In this document: piece by piece, positions 16,867-26,139 of the stretch
Layout of the letters: the number at the start of each line of letters is the position of its first letter
Numbering within the stretch: position 1 is the stretch's first letter
Source of the DNA: Caldivirga sp.
GTDB lineage: Archaea > Thermoproteota > Thermoprotei > Thermoproteales > Thermocladiaceae
Assembly (NCBI RefSeq): GCF_023256255.1
Contig: NZ_JAGDXD010000005.1
Span: 1-44,655, forward strand
Direction of reading: 5' to 3'
Length of the DNA: 44,655 bases
Notes under the pieces: model-generated
Seen by the model: the letters and a program-made list of their open reading frames with translations, nothing else
What the model was told of the DNA's origin: nothing
Database searches by the model: none
Translations under genes and position numbers: made by a program

Positions 16867-19800
16867 TTAGGATTTAATTTCACTCTCAAGGAACACCTTA
16901 ATGGAATCCACGGTTTCCTCATTCCCTAGTTCCTGTACCGCCACCTCTAACTGCTTATCAATGCCATTTCTGTAATCCTGTGGAAGGTTATCAATGACTA
17001 CATCTGGGTCTACGCCGTAATTTTCAACTCCGAAACCTACATCAATAAACCAGAAGGCATACTTAGGTTGAGTAACTACAGTCCCGTCGACTAAAGAATA
17101 CCTACTGTCAATACCTATTACACCACCCCAAGTCCTAGTACCTACTACCTTACCCAGTTTATAGAGCTTGAAGGCCTTAGTAAATATGTCTGCGTCAGAC
17201 CCGGCTTGTTCGTTAGTTATTAAGGTAAGCCTTGTAGGTGCTACTACAGGATAAGGAATTGGTTCACCCCTCCTAGGTACATCGACACCTATCCTTTTAG
17301 TTAAAAGTCTCTCTATGAGGAGTTGCGAGATGTGGCCACCGCTGTTGTACCTAATGTCTATAATTACGTTACCGTATTTAAACACCTCGTAAGTGTACAG
17401 CCTAAAGAACTCTGCAAAACCCTGAGACATCATGTCCGGTATATGAACGTAACCATAGCCCTTGGAGTTCACATACCTTCTATTCCTCTCAACCCAACTC
17501 CTGTATATCACGTATTTCTCATTCTTCAAAGTCCTAACGGAGAATTTCTTAACCTCACCACTCTTCTTCTTAAGTTCTATAACCACTGGTTCACCAGCCT
17601 TATTTACCAGGAGCTTTTCCGGTGGGTTATTTGGATTAAGCTTTACGCCATCAATAGACACTAGGCAGTCCCCTACCTCAGCGTTAATACCCGGGTCTAG
17701 TAATGGAGACCTCTCATTCTCCTCATTAGGGTCCCCTACGAAAATTTCCGTTATCTCATAGCACTCGCCATTGAACTTATAATCTATCCCTAACCCACCA
17801 ACGTTATAAGGCTTCTCCACATCATAATCACCACTGAACTCATAGGCATGGGAGGTCCTCAACTCACCGTGCATTTCCTTAATTAAGTCGGAAAGCTCAT
17901 AACGCGTGTTTACTTTATCTAAAAGTCTCCTGTATTTTTCTAGGACGCTATCCCAGTTTACCCCATTCATGTCATTTCTCCAATAGTTCTCCTTCATTAA
18001 CCTCCATGCTTCCGTAAGCATTTGCCTCCACTCCTCCTTTAGGTCAACGTAGACTTTTATCCTCAATAAGTTTATTATCCCGGTCTTGGGGTTAGCGTCT
18101 TGTCCTTGTTCAGGCTTCTTATCCTCCTTCAAAACCCTTATCGTATTCCCCTGCCTTATTATTAGAAAGCCTTCCCTATACTCAAAATCAGTAACATTGT
18201 CTAAGTACTGTTCCTTAGTCTTTGTGGAGAAGTCAAAAACCTCAATTAAGCCATCTTGCCTCTGCCCTGAAACCCTCTTAGGTGGGAATCTTAATAACGC
18301 GACCTTGTTTCCTTTCAAACCCCTAATTTTAGAATAATAACCAGGGTCTATGGGTATTGTAGAGACCCTAGTTTCAATCCCGTCTAAGTCTACCTTGGCT
18401 TCAGCATCTTTGTTAATTAGCTGCTTATTAAATGGTGAGAACACTTCCTTATTAAGTACTACTAGGTAGGCCTTAGCTGGGTTTACGAAATCATAGTGGA
18501 AGTAAACCCAATCCATTATAGGTTCAAAATTCCTCGTGGAAAGGAAGTAAAGCATTTTACCGTCTGGGTCAAATGAAAGTGAGAAGTTGTAATAACCTTG
18601 GGTGGTTATGTCCTTAACATTCCTTAAATCACTTATCCTAACCCTATTCCACATCCAATAACTAGACTCTGGGTAAGTATATGCAATCCACTTACCGCTT
18701 GGGTGCCAGACCACCTCCTCAATGTACCACTTCCCCTTGTCTAAAAGTGTCTGTGAACCATCGTTAACATTCACTATCCATAACTCGAAATCGTTGTTTA
18801 CAAGCGCTATTAAACTACCGTCAGGTGAGGGAACCATCTTCTCCACGTAGCCTTTGACCTTAATCTCCTTTACCTTATCCCCCTCAAGGCCGTAAACCTC
18901 TATCTTATCCTCATCTGAATTGAGGACGAAAATTCTACCCTTAACCACCTCTATGGCCTTATACCTAGTACCTTCCCTATTACCTAGTTGCACAACTGGG
19001 CCATCCCAATTAGGCATTAGAAATGGCTTACCTCTAACTATTGCAGCAAAGTAATTTCCATCGGATGAGTAGTATGTGAGGTACTTGTCAACTTCCTTAA
19101 ACTTACCTATCCTATGCTTACCCGTTACTGGAATTTTTACCTCAAGCTTCTTTATTTCCCCATCCTTAAGTAAATAAATGTCACCAGCCATTTGGAAAAC
19201 AATCGAGTTACCATCAGAGCTGGCGTTCCTTACGTAATATTCTGAAAAGTCCGTGTGCCTTCTTAAGTCCCTCCCCTCAACATCTACTGAGTAAATGTTC
19301 CCAGTGCCCTCATGGTCTGAGATGAAGTAGAACCTATCCTTTACCCACATGGGGCTTGTTAGGTTAGCGTTTAAGTCAAGAAATGGTTTAAACTCACCCG
19401 TGTAACCATAGTCAATGTAAAACCTCCCCCTAGTACCACCCCTATACCCCTTCCAGTAGGGTAAATCAATAGTGTTCCTCCCTATAACTAAAGCCTTCTC
19501 ACCAAAGGCTATGGAATCCGCAGGCCCATAGGGTAGCCTCCTAATCTCACCAGTCTCAGGATCTATAGAGAACAATTCCCTCCATTTAAGGAAGGGCCTC
19601 TTAAAGTCGGACCTAACTATTATCTTATTATCTGGACTCCAACCCACAACGTTAGTTACTGGGCTACCGAAGTACGTTAACCTCCTAGGCTCACCACCTT
19701 CTAGAGGAATTACGTAGACCTCCGATAAGGGTTGATCACCAGGCTGATATCTAGCAAAGGCTATCCATTTCTTGTTAGGTGAAATTCTAGGGTTTAATAC

Positions 19801-19938
19801 TATACCGAAATCTGAGGTTAATCTTACCGCTTCATCACTTTTCATATTGTAAAGCCATAAATCATCTTCTGTTGTGAAAACTACCCATTCATCCCTTACA
19901 TCTGGGTACATTAAGTAGGCTTTCACAACATGGCTCAC
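16867..19938 (-). CDS. tri: tricorn protease
   Basis: A 1023-residue cytosolic peptidase acting downstream of the proteasome on short peptides. The N-terminal 600 residues form two beta-propellers (many blades such as NPRISPNKKWIAFARYQ and PSPDGSLIALVNNDFELWIV). A charged linker is followed by the C1 region, a PDZ-like part (GGLGIDYKFNGE...VGDCLVSIDGVKLN) and the C2 protease core. Catalytic residues by family: His in LRTSHAYEF, nucleophile Ser914 in NEQAGSDADIF, Glu972 in VENYGVDPD. Length agrees with the family. The start is GTG 19938. It is a single-gene unit with about 250-base gaps on each side. Confidence 0.93.
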   Translation of the reverse strand: MSHVVKAYLMYPDVRDEWVVFTTEDDLWLYNMKSDEAVRLTSDFGIVLNPRISPNKKWIAFARYQPGDQPLSEVYVIPLEGGEPRRLTYFGSPVTNVVGWSPDNKIIVRSDFKRPFLKWRELFSIDPETGEIRRLPYGPADSIAFGEKALVIGRNTIDLPYWKGYRGGTRGRFYIDYGYTGEFKPFLDLNANLTSPMWVKDRFYFISDHEGTGNIYSVDVEGRDLRRHTDFSEYYVRNASSDGNSIVFQMAGDIYLLKDGEIKKLEVKIPVTGKHRIGKFKEVDKYLTYYSSDGNYFAAIVRGKPFLMPNWDGPVVQLGNREGTRYKAIEVVKGRIFVLNSDEDKIEVYGLEGDKVKEIKVKGYVEKMVPSPDGSLIALVNNDFELWIVNVNDGSQTLLDKGKWYIEEVVWHPSGKWIAYTYPESSYWMWNRVRISDLRNVKDITTQGYYNFSLSFDPDGKMLYFLSTRNFEPIMDWVYFHYDFVNPAKAYLVVLNKEVFSPFNKQLINKDAEAKVDLDGIETRVSTIPIDPGYYSKIRGLKGNKVALLRFPPKRVSGQRQDGLIEVFDFSTKTKEQYLDNVTDFEYREGFLIIRQGNTIRVLKEDKKPEQGQDANPKTGIINLLRIKVYVDLKEEWRQMLTEAWRLMKENYWRNDMNGVNWDSVLEKYRRLLDKVNTRYELSDLIKEMHGELRTSHAYEFSGDYDVEKPYNVGGLGIDYKFNGECYEITEIFVGDPNEENERSPLLDPGINAEVGDCLVSIDGVKLNPNNPPEKLLVNKAGEPVVIELKKKSGEVKKFSVRTLKNEKYVIYRSWVERNRRYVNSKGYGYVHIPDMMSQGFAEFFRLYTYEVFKYGNVIIDIRYNSGGHISQLLIERLLTKRIGVDVPRRGEPIPYPVVAPTRLTLITNEQAGSDADIFTKAFKLYKLGKVVGTRTWGGVIGIDSRYSLVDGTVVTQPKYAFWFIDVGFGVENYGVDPDVVIDNLPQDYRNGIDKQLEVAVQELGNEETVDSIKVFLESEIKS

Positions 19939-20194
19939 CCCTATTGGTAATTAAAAGTTACTTCCAAAAAATTTAATACGCAACATCAACATTGAATTCA
20001 TAGTGCCGAGAACTGACGTAGAGGAACTTAATTTAGATGTAAAGCAAATCCCTTAACGATCTACTTTTATTAAGGATACTATGTTTTTCGCGGGAACTAA
20101 ATATACATACACCTTAATAAAGGAGGCTGAAACAGAGGCACTATGCATGTGGGAGTACTCCTCATTATTGAGCGCATGCTGCTTAAATTAAACC

Positions 20195-21028
20195 TTAGTC
20201 ATGTAGGTAATCAAGTATTGAACCATCCCTACGCCTACTCCTCCACTCATCCTCCTCAGTAATGCAGTTGACGCCGTAACTGCTGCAAAGTTGGCTTAAT
20301 TCACTTATTGTTCTCCTCCACCAATCAGTGGTTGGTATTGGGTTAACGCCTAATTTGCTTTTTATGAGGCCTACGGCTGTTTTCCTTGGTCTAAACCTGT
20401 CTATTATTAATTGGCTATTAGTCTCCTTAGCTAGCCTAATGATTGGTTCATAATCAAGCCTTGAGTCATTAATACCTGGTATTATTGGGCCTAGGAATAT
20501 CCATGTTTTCACACCAGCCCTAGCCAGCTTCCTAATAGTCATTGCCCTAACTAATGGTGCTTGGGTGTTTGGTTCAATTAACTTAAACACATCCCTCATT
20601 GTCGTTATTGTTAAGCCAACATCAACCATGCCGCCACATTGCCTAAGGAGGTCAATATCCCTAAGCACTAGGGCTGACTTAGTCTGAACACTTACGTGGA
20701 ATCCTGAACCGCAGAGTATGCCTAAGGCCCCCCTACTTAACTTATACTTTGACTCAATTGGTTGATACGGGTCCGTTATTGTTGATAAACCCACAATGCC
20801 CCTCCTAACCCCCTTAACCTCATTACTGAGCACCTCAATTAAATTAACCTTAACATACACAACCTCCCCCCACCTAGTAGCCGGTTCCCCACTGGTGAAG
20901 TCCCTTGCGTAACAGTATACGCAACCATGCTGGCAACCTAAGTATGGGTTTAGGGCGTAGTCGTATTCAGGTAGGCCGGATTTACTTAAGGCCTTCTTAA
21001 CCTTAATTTCCCTAATAATAAGGCTCAT
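20195..21028 (-). CDS. radical SAM protein of the SplB-like / DNA photolyase-related group
   Basis: A 277-residue radical SAM enzyme. The cluster motif is in NPYLGCQHGCVYCYARDFTSG (CxxxCxxC plus aromatic), and SLSTITDPYQPIE-like STITDPYQP and TKSALVLRDIDLL are the SAM-binding strands of the spore-photoproduct-lyase-like Rv2578c group. The substrate is unknown in archaea. It overlaps the upstream Nre repair gene by four bases (ATGA), so the two are co-translated; this gives a functional hint toward DNA repair. It has the normal length, with no sign of damage. Confidence 0.82.
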   Translation of the reverse strand: MSLIIREIKVKKALSKSGLPEYDYALNPYLGCQHGCVYCYARDFTSGEPATRWGEVVYVKVNLIEVLSNEVKGVRRGIVGLSTITDPYQPIESKYKLSRGALGILCGSGFHVSVQTKSALVLRDIDLLRQCGGMVDVGLTITTMRDVFKLIEPNTQAPLVRAMTIRKLARAGVKTWIFLGPIIPGINDSRLDYEPIIRLAKETNSQLIIDRFRPRKTAVGLIKSKLGVNPIPTTDWWRRTISELSQLCSSYGVNCITEEDEWRSRRRDGSILDYLHD

Positions 21029-22245
21029 AGTAATCTAGCCTCCCTCAGCCTCCTCAGTACGTAGGATCTTGAAGCCCACTTGGCTAGTGGCAGTTTAAGT
21101 TGACCTGCAGCGAACTTAAGAGCCTCATCAAGGCTACTGAAACTAGCGTACTCGCCCTTAAACATGGCTCTAACATTCTCCCTAACAAACCAAACGCCCA
21201 CGGGTATGTTGAAGCCTGGGTAAATCTCCCGCAATAGTATTACAGCCGCTTGCCTACGCATACTGTGAAGAGCCTCAGCTGCAGCCAACCTAGCCGCGTA
21301 GTAGCATCCACCAATGCTTGGGTAAGTATCCCTACCCCAGTACCCTTCACTATCAATTTCAACCACGGGTTCACTTCCCCAATTGTTCCAAGTGCTCCCA
21401 GGCCACCATAATTCACTCCATTCGTAAAGCCAAGTGTGTGGGGCAAGTATGCCTAGGAAGAGGTTGTTACTGCTTCTCCTGACGTAAACCCTATACTCGC
21501 CTAGTTCAGGGTAATCCTTAACCTCATCTATTAATCTACTTGAAACCTCCTCATCAATGGCCGTTATTGACCACCTAGTTGGTACAAGCCTCCTGGCCCT
21601 ACCCCTACCTATTGCGCCAATGCTCATTAACCTTGAGATAACGTGCACATCTATCCCTGAACTGTAAAGCATCCAGACAGCGTCACTAGCCCTCATGTCT
21701 AAGTCTGAGTACGCCTTCTCCACTGCTCTGGCTGGTTGAGGGGTTGTTGATAATTTAAGGTTCCTTAATGGGGCTGAGGGGCCTATTGGTGGTTCCTGTT
21801 CATTAAAGGTTACGTTACCCTTAATAGGCTTCGCCAACGTTAACTCAGTGTCCACTGGTCTGCTTGAAATAGCCATTACTTGTATTTCATGTAACTGCCT
21901 AGGTGGGTTCCTTGGGTCATTAATGTTAAACACTGTTGAACCTCTAATTAAGGTGAGCCTACTGGTTAGGAAGTCTTCAAGACTCATGCTTAACCAAGCC
22001 TTTGGCTCCTCAAGCCAATCAGTGCTCCCGTGAATTGGTGGTGTAGCTGGGTAAACCCTAACCTTAGGGTAACCTAGTCTACCAACCATGACGCTTGGGG
22101 GCGAGGAACCGTCAACACCTGTTTTACCCTCAAGGGGCTTAATCCTCCTGAAGGCCCTATTATTCACGAGTATTGGGCAGTAAGCTAATCCGCATAGGTT
22201 ATACTCCCCACGACACCTAACGCATAGTTCAGGGTTAATCCGCAC
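21025..22245 (-). CDS. archaeal DNA repair protein of the Nre family
   Basis: A 406-residue archaea-specific protein. The N-terminal zinc-binding CVRCRGEYNLCGLAYCPI is the Nre hallmark. Other conserved blocks visible are PPSVMVGRLGYPKVRVYPA and, near the C-terminus, GCYYAARLAAAEAL and REIYPGFNIPVGVWFVREN. The family (former DUF650/DUF651) is implicated in DNA damage tolerance with PCNA in haloarchaea. A clear PCNA-interacting peptide is not obvious here; QLKLPLAKW near the C-terminus is only vaguely similar. It is the first gene of a two-gene operon with a radical SAM enzyme. Confidence 0.8.
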   Translation of the reverse strand: MRINPELCVRCRGEYNLCGLAYCPILVNNRAFRRIKPLEGKTGVDGSSPPSVMVGRLGYPKVRVYPATPPIHGSTDWLEEPKAWLSMSLEDFLTSRLTLIRGSTVFNINDPRNPPRQLHEIQVMAISSRPVDTELTLAKPIKGNVTFNEQEPPIGPSAPLRNLKLSTTPQPARAVEKAYSDLDMRASDAVWMLYSSGIDVHVISRLMSIGAIGRGRARRLVPTRWSITAIDEEVSSRLIDEVKDYPELGEYRVYVRRSSNNLFLGILAPHTWLYEWSELWWPGSTWNNWGSEPVVEIDSEGYWGRDTYPSIGGCYYAARLAAAEALHSMRRQAAVILLREIYPGFNIPVGVWFVRENVRAMFKGEYASFSSLDEALKFAAGQLKLPLAKWASRSYVLRRLREARLL

Positions 22246-22316
22246 TACGCATTAATGATTCTTAGGATGGTTAAATACCTTTCACTCAATGAGGAAAATA
22301 ACTTACATTGGGGTCT

Positions 22317-22913
22317 TCAGCGTTTAAGCACCCTAACCCCTATTACGTCCTGGAAGAACCTAATGGTCTCCTCCCTAGTTACCCTATGAGCCTTACCCAC
22401 ATCAGCCCTTGCCCTACGCCTATACTGAACCCTATATCCAGGTCTAGCTAAGGTTACTGCAACGTCGAAGCCAAATATGCCTAAGGCAGGCTCATACCTG
22501 GAGCCCGGCACGAGTATGTGCTCCCTAACCCCGAAACTCACGTTACCTGCATTGAAGCTTTCCTCCTTAAGGGTGAAGTCAACTGCAGCCAGCGCCTTAA
22601 GTAGGAACCACACGGCCTCATTCCTCCTTAGGGTGACCAGTAGGCCTATTGGTTCACCCCTCCTTATTCCGAAGTCTTTTATCGACTTATGCGCAAGCCT
22701 ATAGGATGGTGTCCGCCCAGTTAACTCTGACATAACCTTAGCAGCCTTCTCAAGCCTTTCACCACTCTGCCCAATACCCATGTTCACTGCAACACTCCAT
22801 ATGTACACCCTCTTCATTGGGTGGCCTGCGTCAAGGGTGAACTTCCTCCAGTCTACGTCACTTGGCTTTATTGTCCTTAGGTCAATTGTGGATAGGTCAA
22901 TGACCGGCATCAC
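22317..22913 (-). CDS. rpl5p: ribosomal protein uL5
   Basis: A 198-residue large-subunit protein that contacts 5S rRNA. It is recognised from MKRVYIWSVAVNMGIGQSGERLEKA, LTGRTPSYRLAHKSIKDFGIRRGEPIGLLVTLR, NVSFGVREHILVPGSRYEP and GIFGFDVAVTLARPGYRVQYRR. It has an N-terminal extension of about 30 residues before the usual start; the ATG overlaps the eS4 stop (ATGA), so I keep the long form. It is the last gene of the block uL24-eS4-uL5. uS14, uS8 and uL6, which usually follow, are not adjacent here. Confidence 0.93.
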   Translation of the reverse strand: MMPVIDLSTIDLRTIKPSDVDWRKFTLDAGHPMKRVYIWSVAVNMGIGQSGERLEKAAKVMSELTGRTPSYRLAHKSIKDFGIRRGEPIGLLVTLRRNEAVWFLLKALAAVDFTLKEESFNAGNVSFGVREHILVPGSRYEPALGIFGFDVAVTLARPGYRVQYRRRARADVGKAHRVTREETIRFFQDVIGVRVLKR

Positions 22914-23623
22914 TCAGTCACCTTCACCACTGGTGATTCCTTACCAATAACCAGTAGGTAGTCTAGGATTGTTTTAAACTCACCCTCCTTAGCCTTAACT
23001 GTTGCTATTGCATCCCTCTTCCTAAAGGACTTAACCCAGTTAACTAATGTACCGTGCTTACCCACGTTGATACCGCTGAAGGCTATTACGTATTGGTTAG
23101 GCTGCATTGGGTAGTAATCCATTAACTTACCATCCTCAAGGTTAATTACGACGCTTCCAAGTGTCTCATACTTCTTACCCTCATCCTGCTCAACAATGAT
23201 GTTTCTCCCATCATGGAGGTTTAACTGAATCCTACCCTCCTTAACCATTGTCTTATCCTCAATCCTACACACCTTAACGCTTGCCTCAGCCTTATCAATC
23301 CTAATGGGCTTCAGGAAGTTAACGGGGTCAGGTATGATCCTGTAGTATTCGCTTATTGGGGTTAACTCAACAACATCCATTAAGCCAACAGGGTACTTAT
23401 AATCCCTCCTAACCTTACCATCAACCTTAACGTAACCCTTACCTATTATTAACCTAGCCTCCTTAAGAGTCCTAGCGTAGTGGAATACGTCCCTAAGAAG
23501 CACGGCAAGGGGTATGCTTGAGTAGGCTGGATGGGGGCCTGGACTTGGCTTAATCGACCACGGTAACCCCTTCCTTTCCACAGGCCACCATTCAGGTGAC
23601 GTTGACCTCCTCAGGTGAGTCAT
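22910..23623 (-). CDS. rps4e: ribosomal protein eS4
   Basis: A 237-residue small-subunit protein. The opening [42 protein letters not shown] is the standard archaeal eS4 N-terminus. It is followed by the S4-type RNA-binding helix ([31 protein letters not shown]) and a central beta barrel, and the KOW-like end is [47 protein letters not shown]. It overlaps both neighbours by four bases, showing translational coupling with uL24 upstream and uL5 downstream. Confidence 0.94.
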   Translation of the reverse strand: MTHLRRSTSPEWWPVERKGLPWSIKPSPGPHPAYSSIPLAVLLRDVFHYARTLKEARLIIGKGYVKVDGKVRRDYKYPVGLMDVVELTPISEYYRIIPDPVNFLKPIRIDKAEASVKVCRIEDKTMVKEGRIQLNLHDGRNIIVEQDEGKKYETLGSVVINLEDGKLMDYYPMQPNQYVIAFSGINVGKHGTLVNWVKSFRKRDAIATVKAKEGEFKTILDYLLVIGKESPVVKVTE

Positions 23624-24051
23624 GATTGACCACCCTGCTGAGGCACTATAACCTCCCTAGCACCTGCCTTAGCCTCCCTTGCCTTCCTAATCCTCTCAAT
23701 TGCAGCAACCCTAATTTTATCGCTTTGATCAAGCTCCACGATGACTACCTTAGATGGGTGAATTGGGTAATACACAGCCTCACCACTGGGTTTCTTATAT
23801 GAAGCGGAGTCAACGTATATCCTCATCCTCTTGTAATCAACCCTAGTTACCTTACCCCTAGTACCCTTAAAGTCCCCCCTCATTATTAGCACAGTATCCC
23901 CAACCCTAACCGGTATCCTCTTTATGCCCAATTGCCTCTGCAAATCCTTAGATAATGGTGCCGTTAATAACCTACGCCTAGCATGCCAAGGTGCCCTACT
24001 AAGCGCCTTATGCTGCTTCCTGGGTTGACTTGATGATGTTAACACAGGCAT
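23620..24051 (-). CDS. rpl24p: ribosomal protein uL24
   Basis: A 143-residue large-subunit assembly protein. It is recognised from [32 protein letters not shown], the KOW motif [34 protein letters not shown], and [14 protein letters not shown]. It is first in the visible ribosomal block; uL14, which often precedes it in archaea, is absent here. An IS right-end-like remnant lies about 75 bases upstream, so insertion may have separated the genes. Confidence 0.93.
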   Translation of the reverse strand: MPVLTSSSQPRKQHKALSRAPWHARRRLLTAPLSKDLQRQLGIKRIPVRVGDTVLIMRGDFKGTRGKVTRVDYKRMRIYVDSASYKKPSGEAVYYPIHPSKVVIVELDQSDKIRVAAIERIRKAREAKAGAREVIVPQQGGQS

Positions 24052-24122
24052 GTTATTATCCTTAAACCCACGCTTAATTGCCCTTATAAAATTAACTATA
24101 AGAGTTTACAACGTACTTGAAG

Positions 24123-24150
24123 TCTCGCTCTTTAGGGTGGGGAGGAGGTT
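24123..24150 (+). repeat. solitary IS605-type right-end remnant
   Basis: TCTCGCTCTTTAGGGTGGGG followed by AGGAGGT differs only slightly from the right end of the tnpA-tnpB element at 34561-34593 (CTCGCTCTTTAGGGCGGGGA, GGAGGTCAG). No transposase lies next to it. It forms the stop codon and last codons of the minus-strand 129-residue gene. Either it is a scar of an ancient insertion or that gene's 3' end was replaced by the element. Confidence 0.5.
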
Positions 24151-24521
24151 AATTGAAGGCAATGCTCCTTAACCTCATTAATCAGGGACGACGCATACTG
24201 TAGGACTCTCCTTAACAATTCATTACCTATTAGGCATTCACCGCTTAAGCCCCTTAATGCCCTTACTAAGCATTGAATAACATTAATGAACTCGCCGCTT
24301 AATGAACCATTCAACTCTTGTTCAGCCACATTTAATTTAACTAACCTTAATGATTGAGTTAAGGCGTATACGCCCAAAACCTTAACTAACTCCTCATTAC
24401 TAATACCCAACTCAGCAACGTCAATTATAGTGTTTTGAACCTCAGAATGAACCTTCTCAAGAAAATCCCCGGAACCGCAACTACTCATTAATCCCCTTAC
24501 TAACTCATCAATATTCAGCAC
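24132..24521 (-). CDS. hypothetical helical protein
   Basis: A 129-residue, probably all-helical protein (SGDFLEKVHSEVQNTIIDVAELGISNEELVKVLGVYALTQSLRLVKLNVAEQEL). I do not recognise a family, and it shows no signal peptide or membrane segment. Cys residues are scattered rather than clustered. Its last six codons, ending in LTSSPP, are made of an IS right-end-like sequence, so the C-terminus may be secondarily changed. It sits upstream of uL24 on the same strand with an 80-base gap, which is not where archaea usually have a conserved gene. Confidence 0.45.
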   Translation of the reverse strand: MLNIDELVRGLMSSCGSGDFLEKVHSEVQNTIIDVAELGISNEELVKVLGVYALTQSLRLVKLNVAEQELNGSLSGEFINVIQCLVRALRGLSGECLIGNELLRRVLQYASSLINEVKEHCLQLTSSPP

Positions 24522-24684
24522 TAGTTGATTAAACGCATGAGTTTATAAATAAAACCCAACATTTTTACGATAAAGATGAATCCAACACTCACTTAATCCT
24601 TATAATCATTTTTAACACCTAGTTAAATTCCCAATTCCCCACATAAGGTGCAGGAGCAAAGGGAAGCCGATTGCATTATGGCTA

Positions 24685-25071
24685 GTGAAGGGATGGGGGA
24701 GGGTAGCTGGGAAGCTTTTTAAAAGGGGTGGTTTAATTTGGGTTCACGTGAAGATAAAGTACTATGAATGGGTTAGGCATGGTATAACTGAACCATTGTT
24801 GAAGGTTCAGATATTCAAAAAGGTTGAGGATGGTAAGGTTGTAGCTATGTATGATATAATGTATTACTCGAATAAGTTAATTACTGCATATGAGAACTCA
24901 ACCTTAGATGGCCCAGTAATAGTTGAGGAGAATGATGAAGCTAATTTAGCTAACGTACTTAAATTAATCAAGAAGTACTACGATGAGGCTAATGATGACT
25001 TAATAATAAGGGGGGAGAGGTACCTTGGAGAGAAGCTTATTGAATTAATAGCACTAGAGGAAAGTGAATGA
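24685..25071 (+). CDS. hypothetical protein
   Basis: A 128-residue protein, mixed alpha/beta: WVHVKIKYYEWVRHGITEPLLKVQIFKKVEDGKVVAMYDIMYYSNKLI, then the acidic helical part EENDEANLANVLKLIKKYYDEANDDL and RGERYLGEKLIELIAL. I do not recognise a family. The GTG start at 24685 is uncertain; GTG 24742 is possible too, because the first 19 residues are basic and unlike the rest. An ATG at 24678 is in another frame and stops soon. It stands alone between the ribosomal block and the decayed pst region. Confidence 0.45.
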   Translation: MKGWGRVAGKLFKRGGLIWVHVKIKYYEWVRHGITEPLLKVQIFKKVEDGKVVAMYDIMYYSNKLITAYENSTLDGPVIVEENDEANLANVLKLIKKYYDEANDDLIIRGERYLGEKLIELIALEESE

Positions 25072-25304
25072 CCCCACTTAAAAACATAAGTAGCCGCAAC
25101 TTAATACCACTCCATAAATGCGGGGAGTCACTAATACGGTAAACCACCAAGCGGTTTCTTAACGTTCCTCAACCTTACAGTATACCATTATCCCCTGCAA
25201 TATTATGAACCTGGTATTACATATTGGGTAAGTTAAAGCTTTAAGCCATTATTGAGGTTTTACCCTACGTTAAAGCTTATGGTTCTTTCTGGAAATTATA
25301 GGCA

Positions 25305-25400
25305 TTATACTCTCCCCACTACGTACATTTCAGTGAGTTTGTTGAATGGAGATGAGAATACTTTTCTAGTGGGCCCCCATTCTATTAATTCACTTCCTAA
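25305..25400 (-). pseudogene. pstB: C-terminal end of pstB, separated from the rest by an IS
   Basis: The minus strand reads LGSELIEWGPTRKVFSSPF, then NKLTEMYVVGRV and stop (25307-25305). This is the normal C-terminus of PstB (LGELVEYGPT..+F..P....T..YV.G). The N-terminal part of the gene ends at 26871 with YVAFLYN. Joining the two flanks gives GCATTCCTATACAATTCATTAGGA, coding AFLYNSLGSEL, without added or lost codons. The insertion is therefore clean and lacks a target duplication, as in IS200/IS605 transposition. Confidence 0.85.
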
Positions 25401-25422
25401 TGAATTAGGAAGCCTCGCCTTT

Positions 25423-26139
25423 TTAAGGCGGGGTTAGGTGTTTTATTGCCCAGTGGAGTGGTACCTTGTCTCTATCCTCACTGAACCCGCACCTTGGGCA
25501 AGCCATGATTCTTACGTGTCTCGTTTTCTCAACCAGCCTTAACCTAGCGCCGCATCTAGGGCAGATGGTGCTGTAGAGCCTCACCTCCTCCCAATAAATG
25601 CCGTACCACGACAGGACGTTTGTTAAGTATTGGGCGAAGGATCTTATAGTCCTCTGCAACGGGCTACCCCTCAAGGATTCATCACTTGGTACATCAATAA
25701 GCACTAACGGCTCCTTACCATGCCCCTTGGCTATCCTCCTAACCCTCCTGACTACCCTATCCACGGTCTGCTGGATCCAAGCCTTACTACTCTTACTCAA
25801 CATCTTCCTTACCAAGGCGGAGTACGTGTTGATTTGTGCCTGTGTTATGGTGCCTTGGTTGTACAGGGTATCCCTTAGCTTCATTAACCACTTAACTTCA
25901 CGCCACATAGCCCCCTTGTTTGGTGGCTTGTACTTTTCCGTCCTTATCAGCTTCCCATCCCAGTAATGGACAACAATGCCATAGGAGCTGTTGAGGTCAA
26001 TCACCACGAGCAGAGGGTCTTCGGGCAACTTCACAACGTTCCTTTTGTGGAGTACTACCTGAGCTACTAGCTGGCCGTCCCTCTCAAACACTCTTACGGT
26101 CTTCTTGTCGGGTTTTCGGCTAAACGTATGTTGAGCCAC
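25423..26139 (-). CDS. TnpB-like protein, C-terminal RuvC/zinc part (second frame)
   Basis: A 238-residue open frame encoding the nuclease half of a divergent TnpB. RuvC-I Asp is in LLVVIDLNSSYGIVV, and RuvC-III in CGFSEDRDKVPLHWAIKHL. The zinc ribbon is CPRCGARLRLVEKTRHVRIMACPRCG. The RuvC-II block reads LVLIDVPSDESLRG, with Ile where canonical TnpB has Glu. It continues the frame at 26094-26534; the alignment changes frame at 26109-26115. The stop lies about 20 bases from the element end. Activity is uncertain; the family is widespread in Thermoproteota. Confidence 0.75.
   Translation of the reverse strand: MAQHTFSRKPDKKTVRVFERDGQLVAQVVLHKRNVVKLPEDPLLVVIDLNSSYGIVVHYWDGKLIRTEKYKPPNKGAMWREVKWLMKLRDTLYNQGTITQAQINTYSALVRKMLSKSSKAWIQQTVDRVVRRVRRIAKGHGKEPLVLIDVPSDESLRGSPLQRTIRSFAQYLTNVLSWYGIYWEEVRLYSTICPRCGARLRLVEKTRHVRIMACPRCGFSEDRDKVPLHWAIKHLTPP

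Noticed and set aside
25391-25415. Palindrome CTTCCTAAT-TC-ATTAGGAAG at the element's left border as a target hot spot or terminal repeat
   Set aside because: Half belongs to pstB and half to the element; with only one copy the symmetry may be chance.
25252-25437. 61-residue plus-strand ORF
   Set aside because: Antisense to the pstB tail and the element's left end; the minus-strand reading is clearly the real one.
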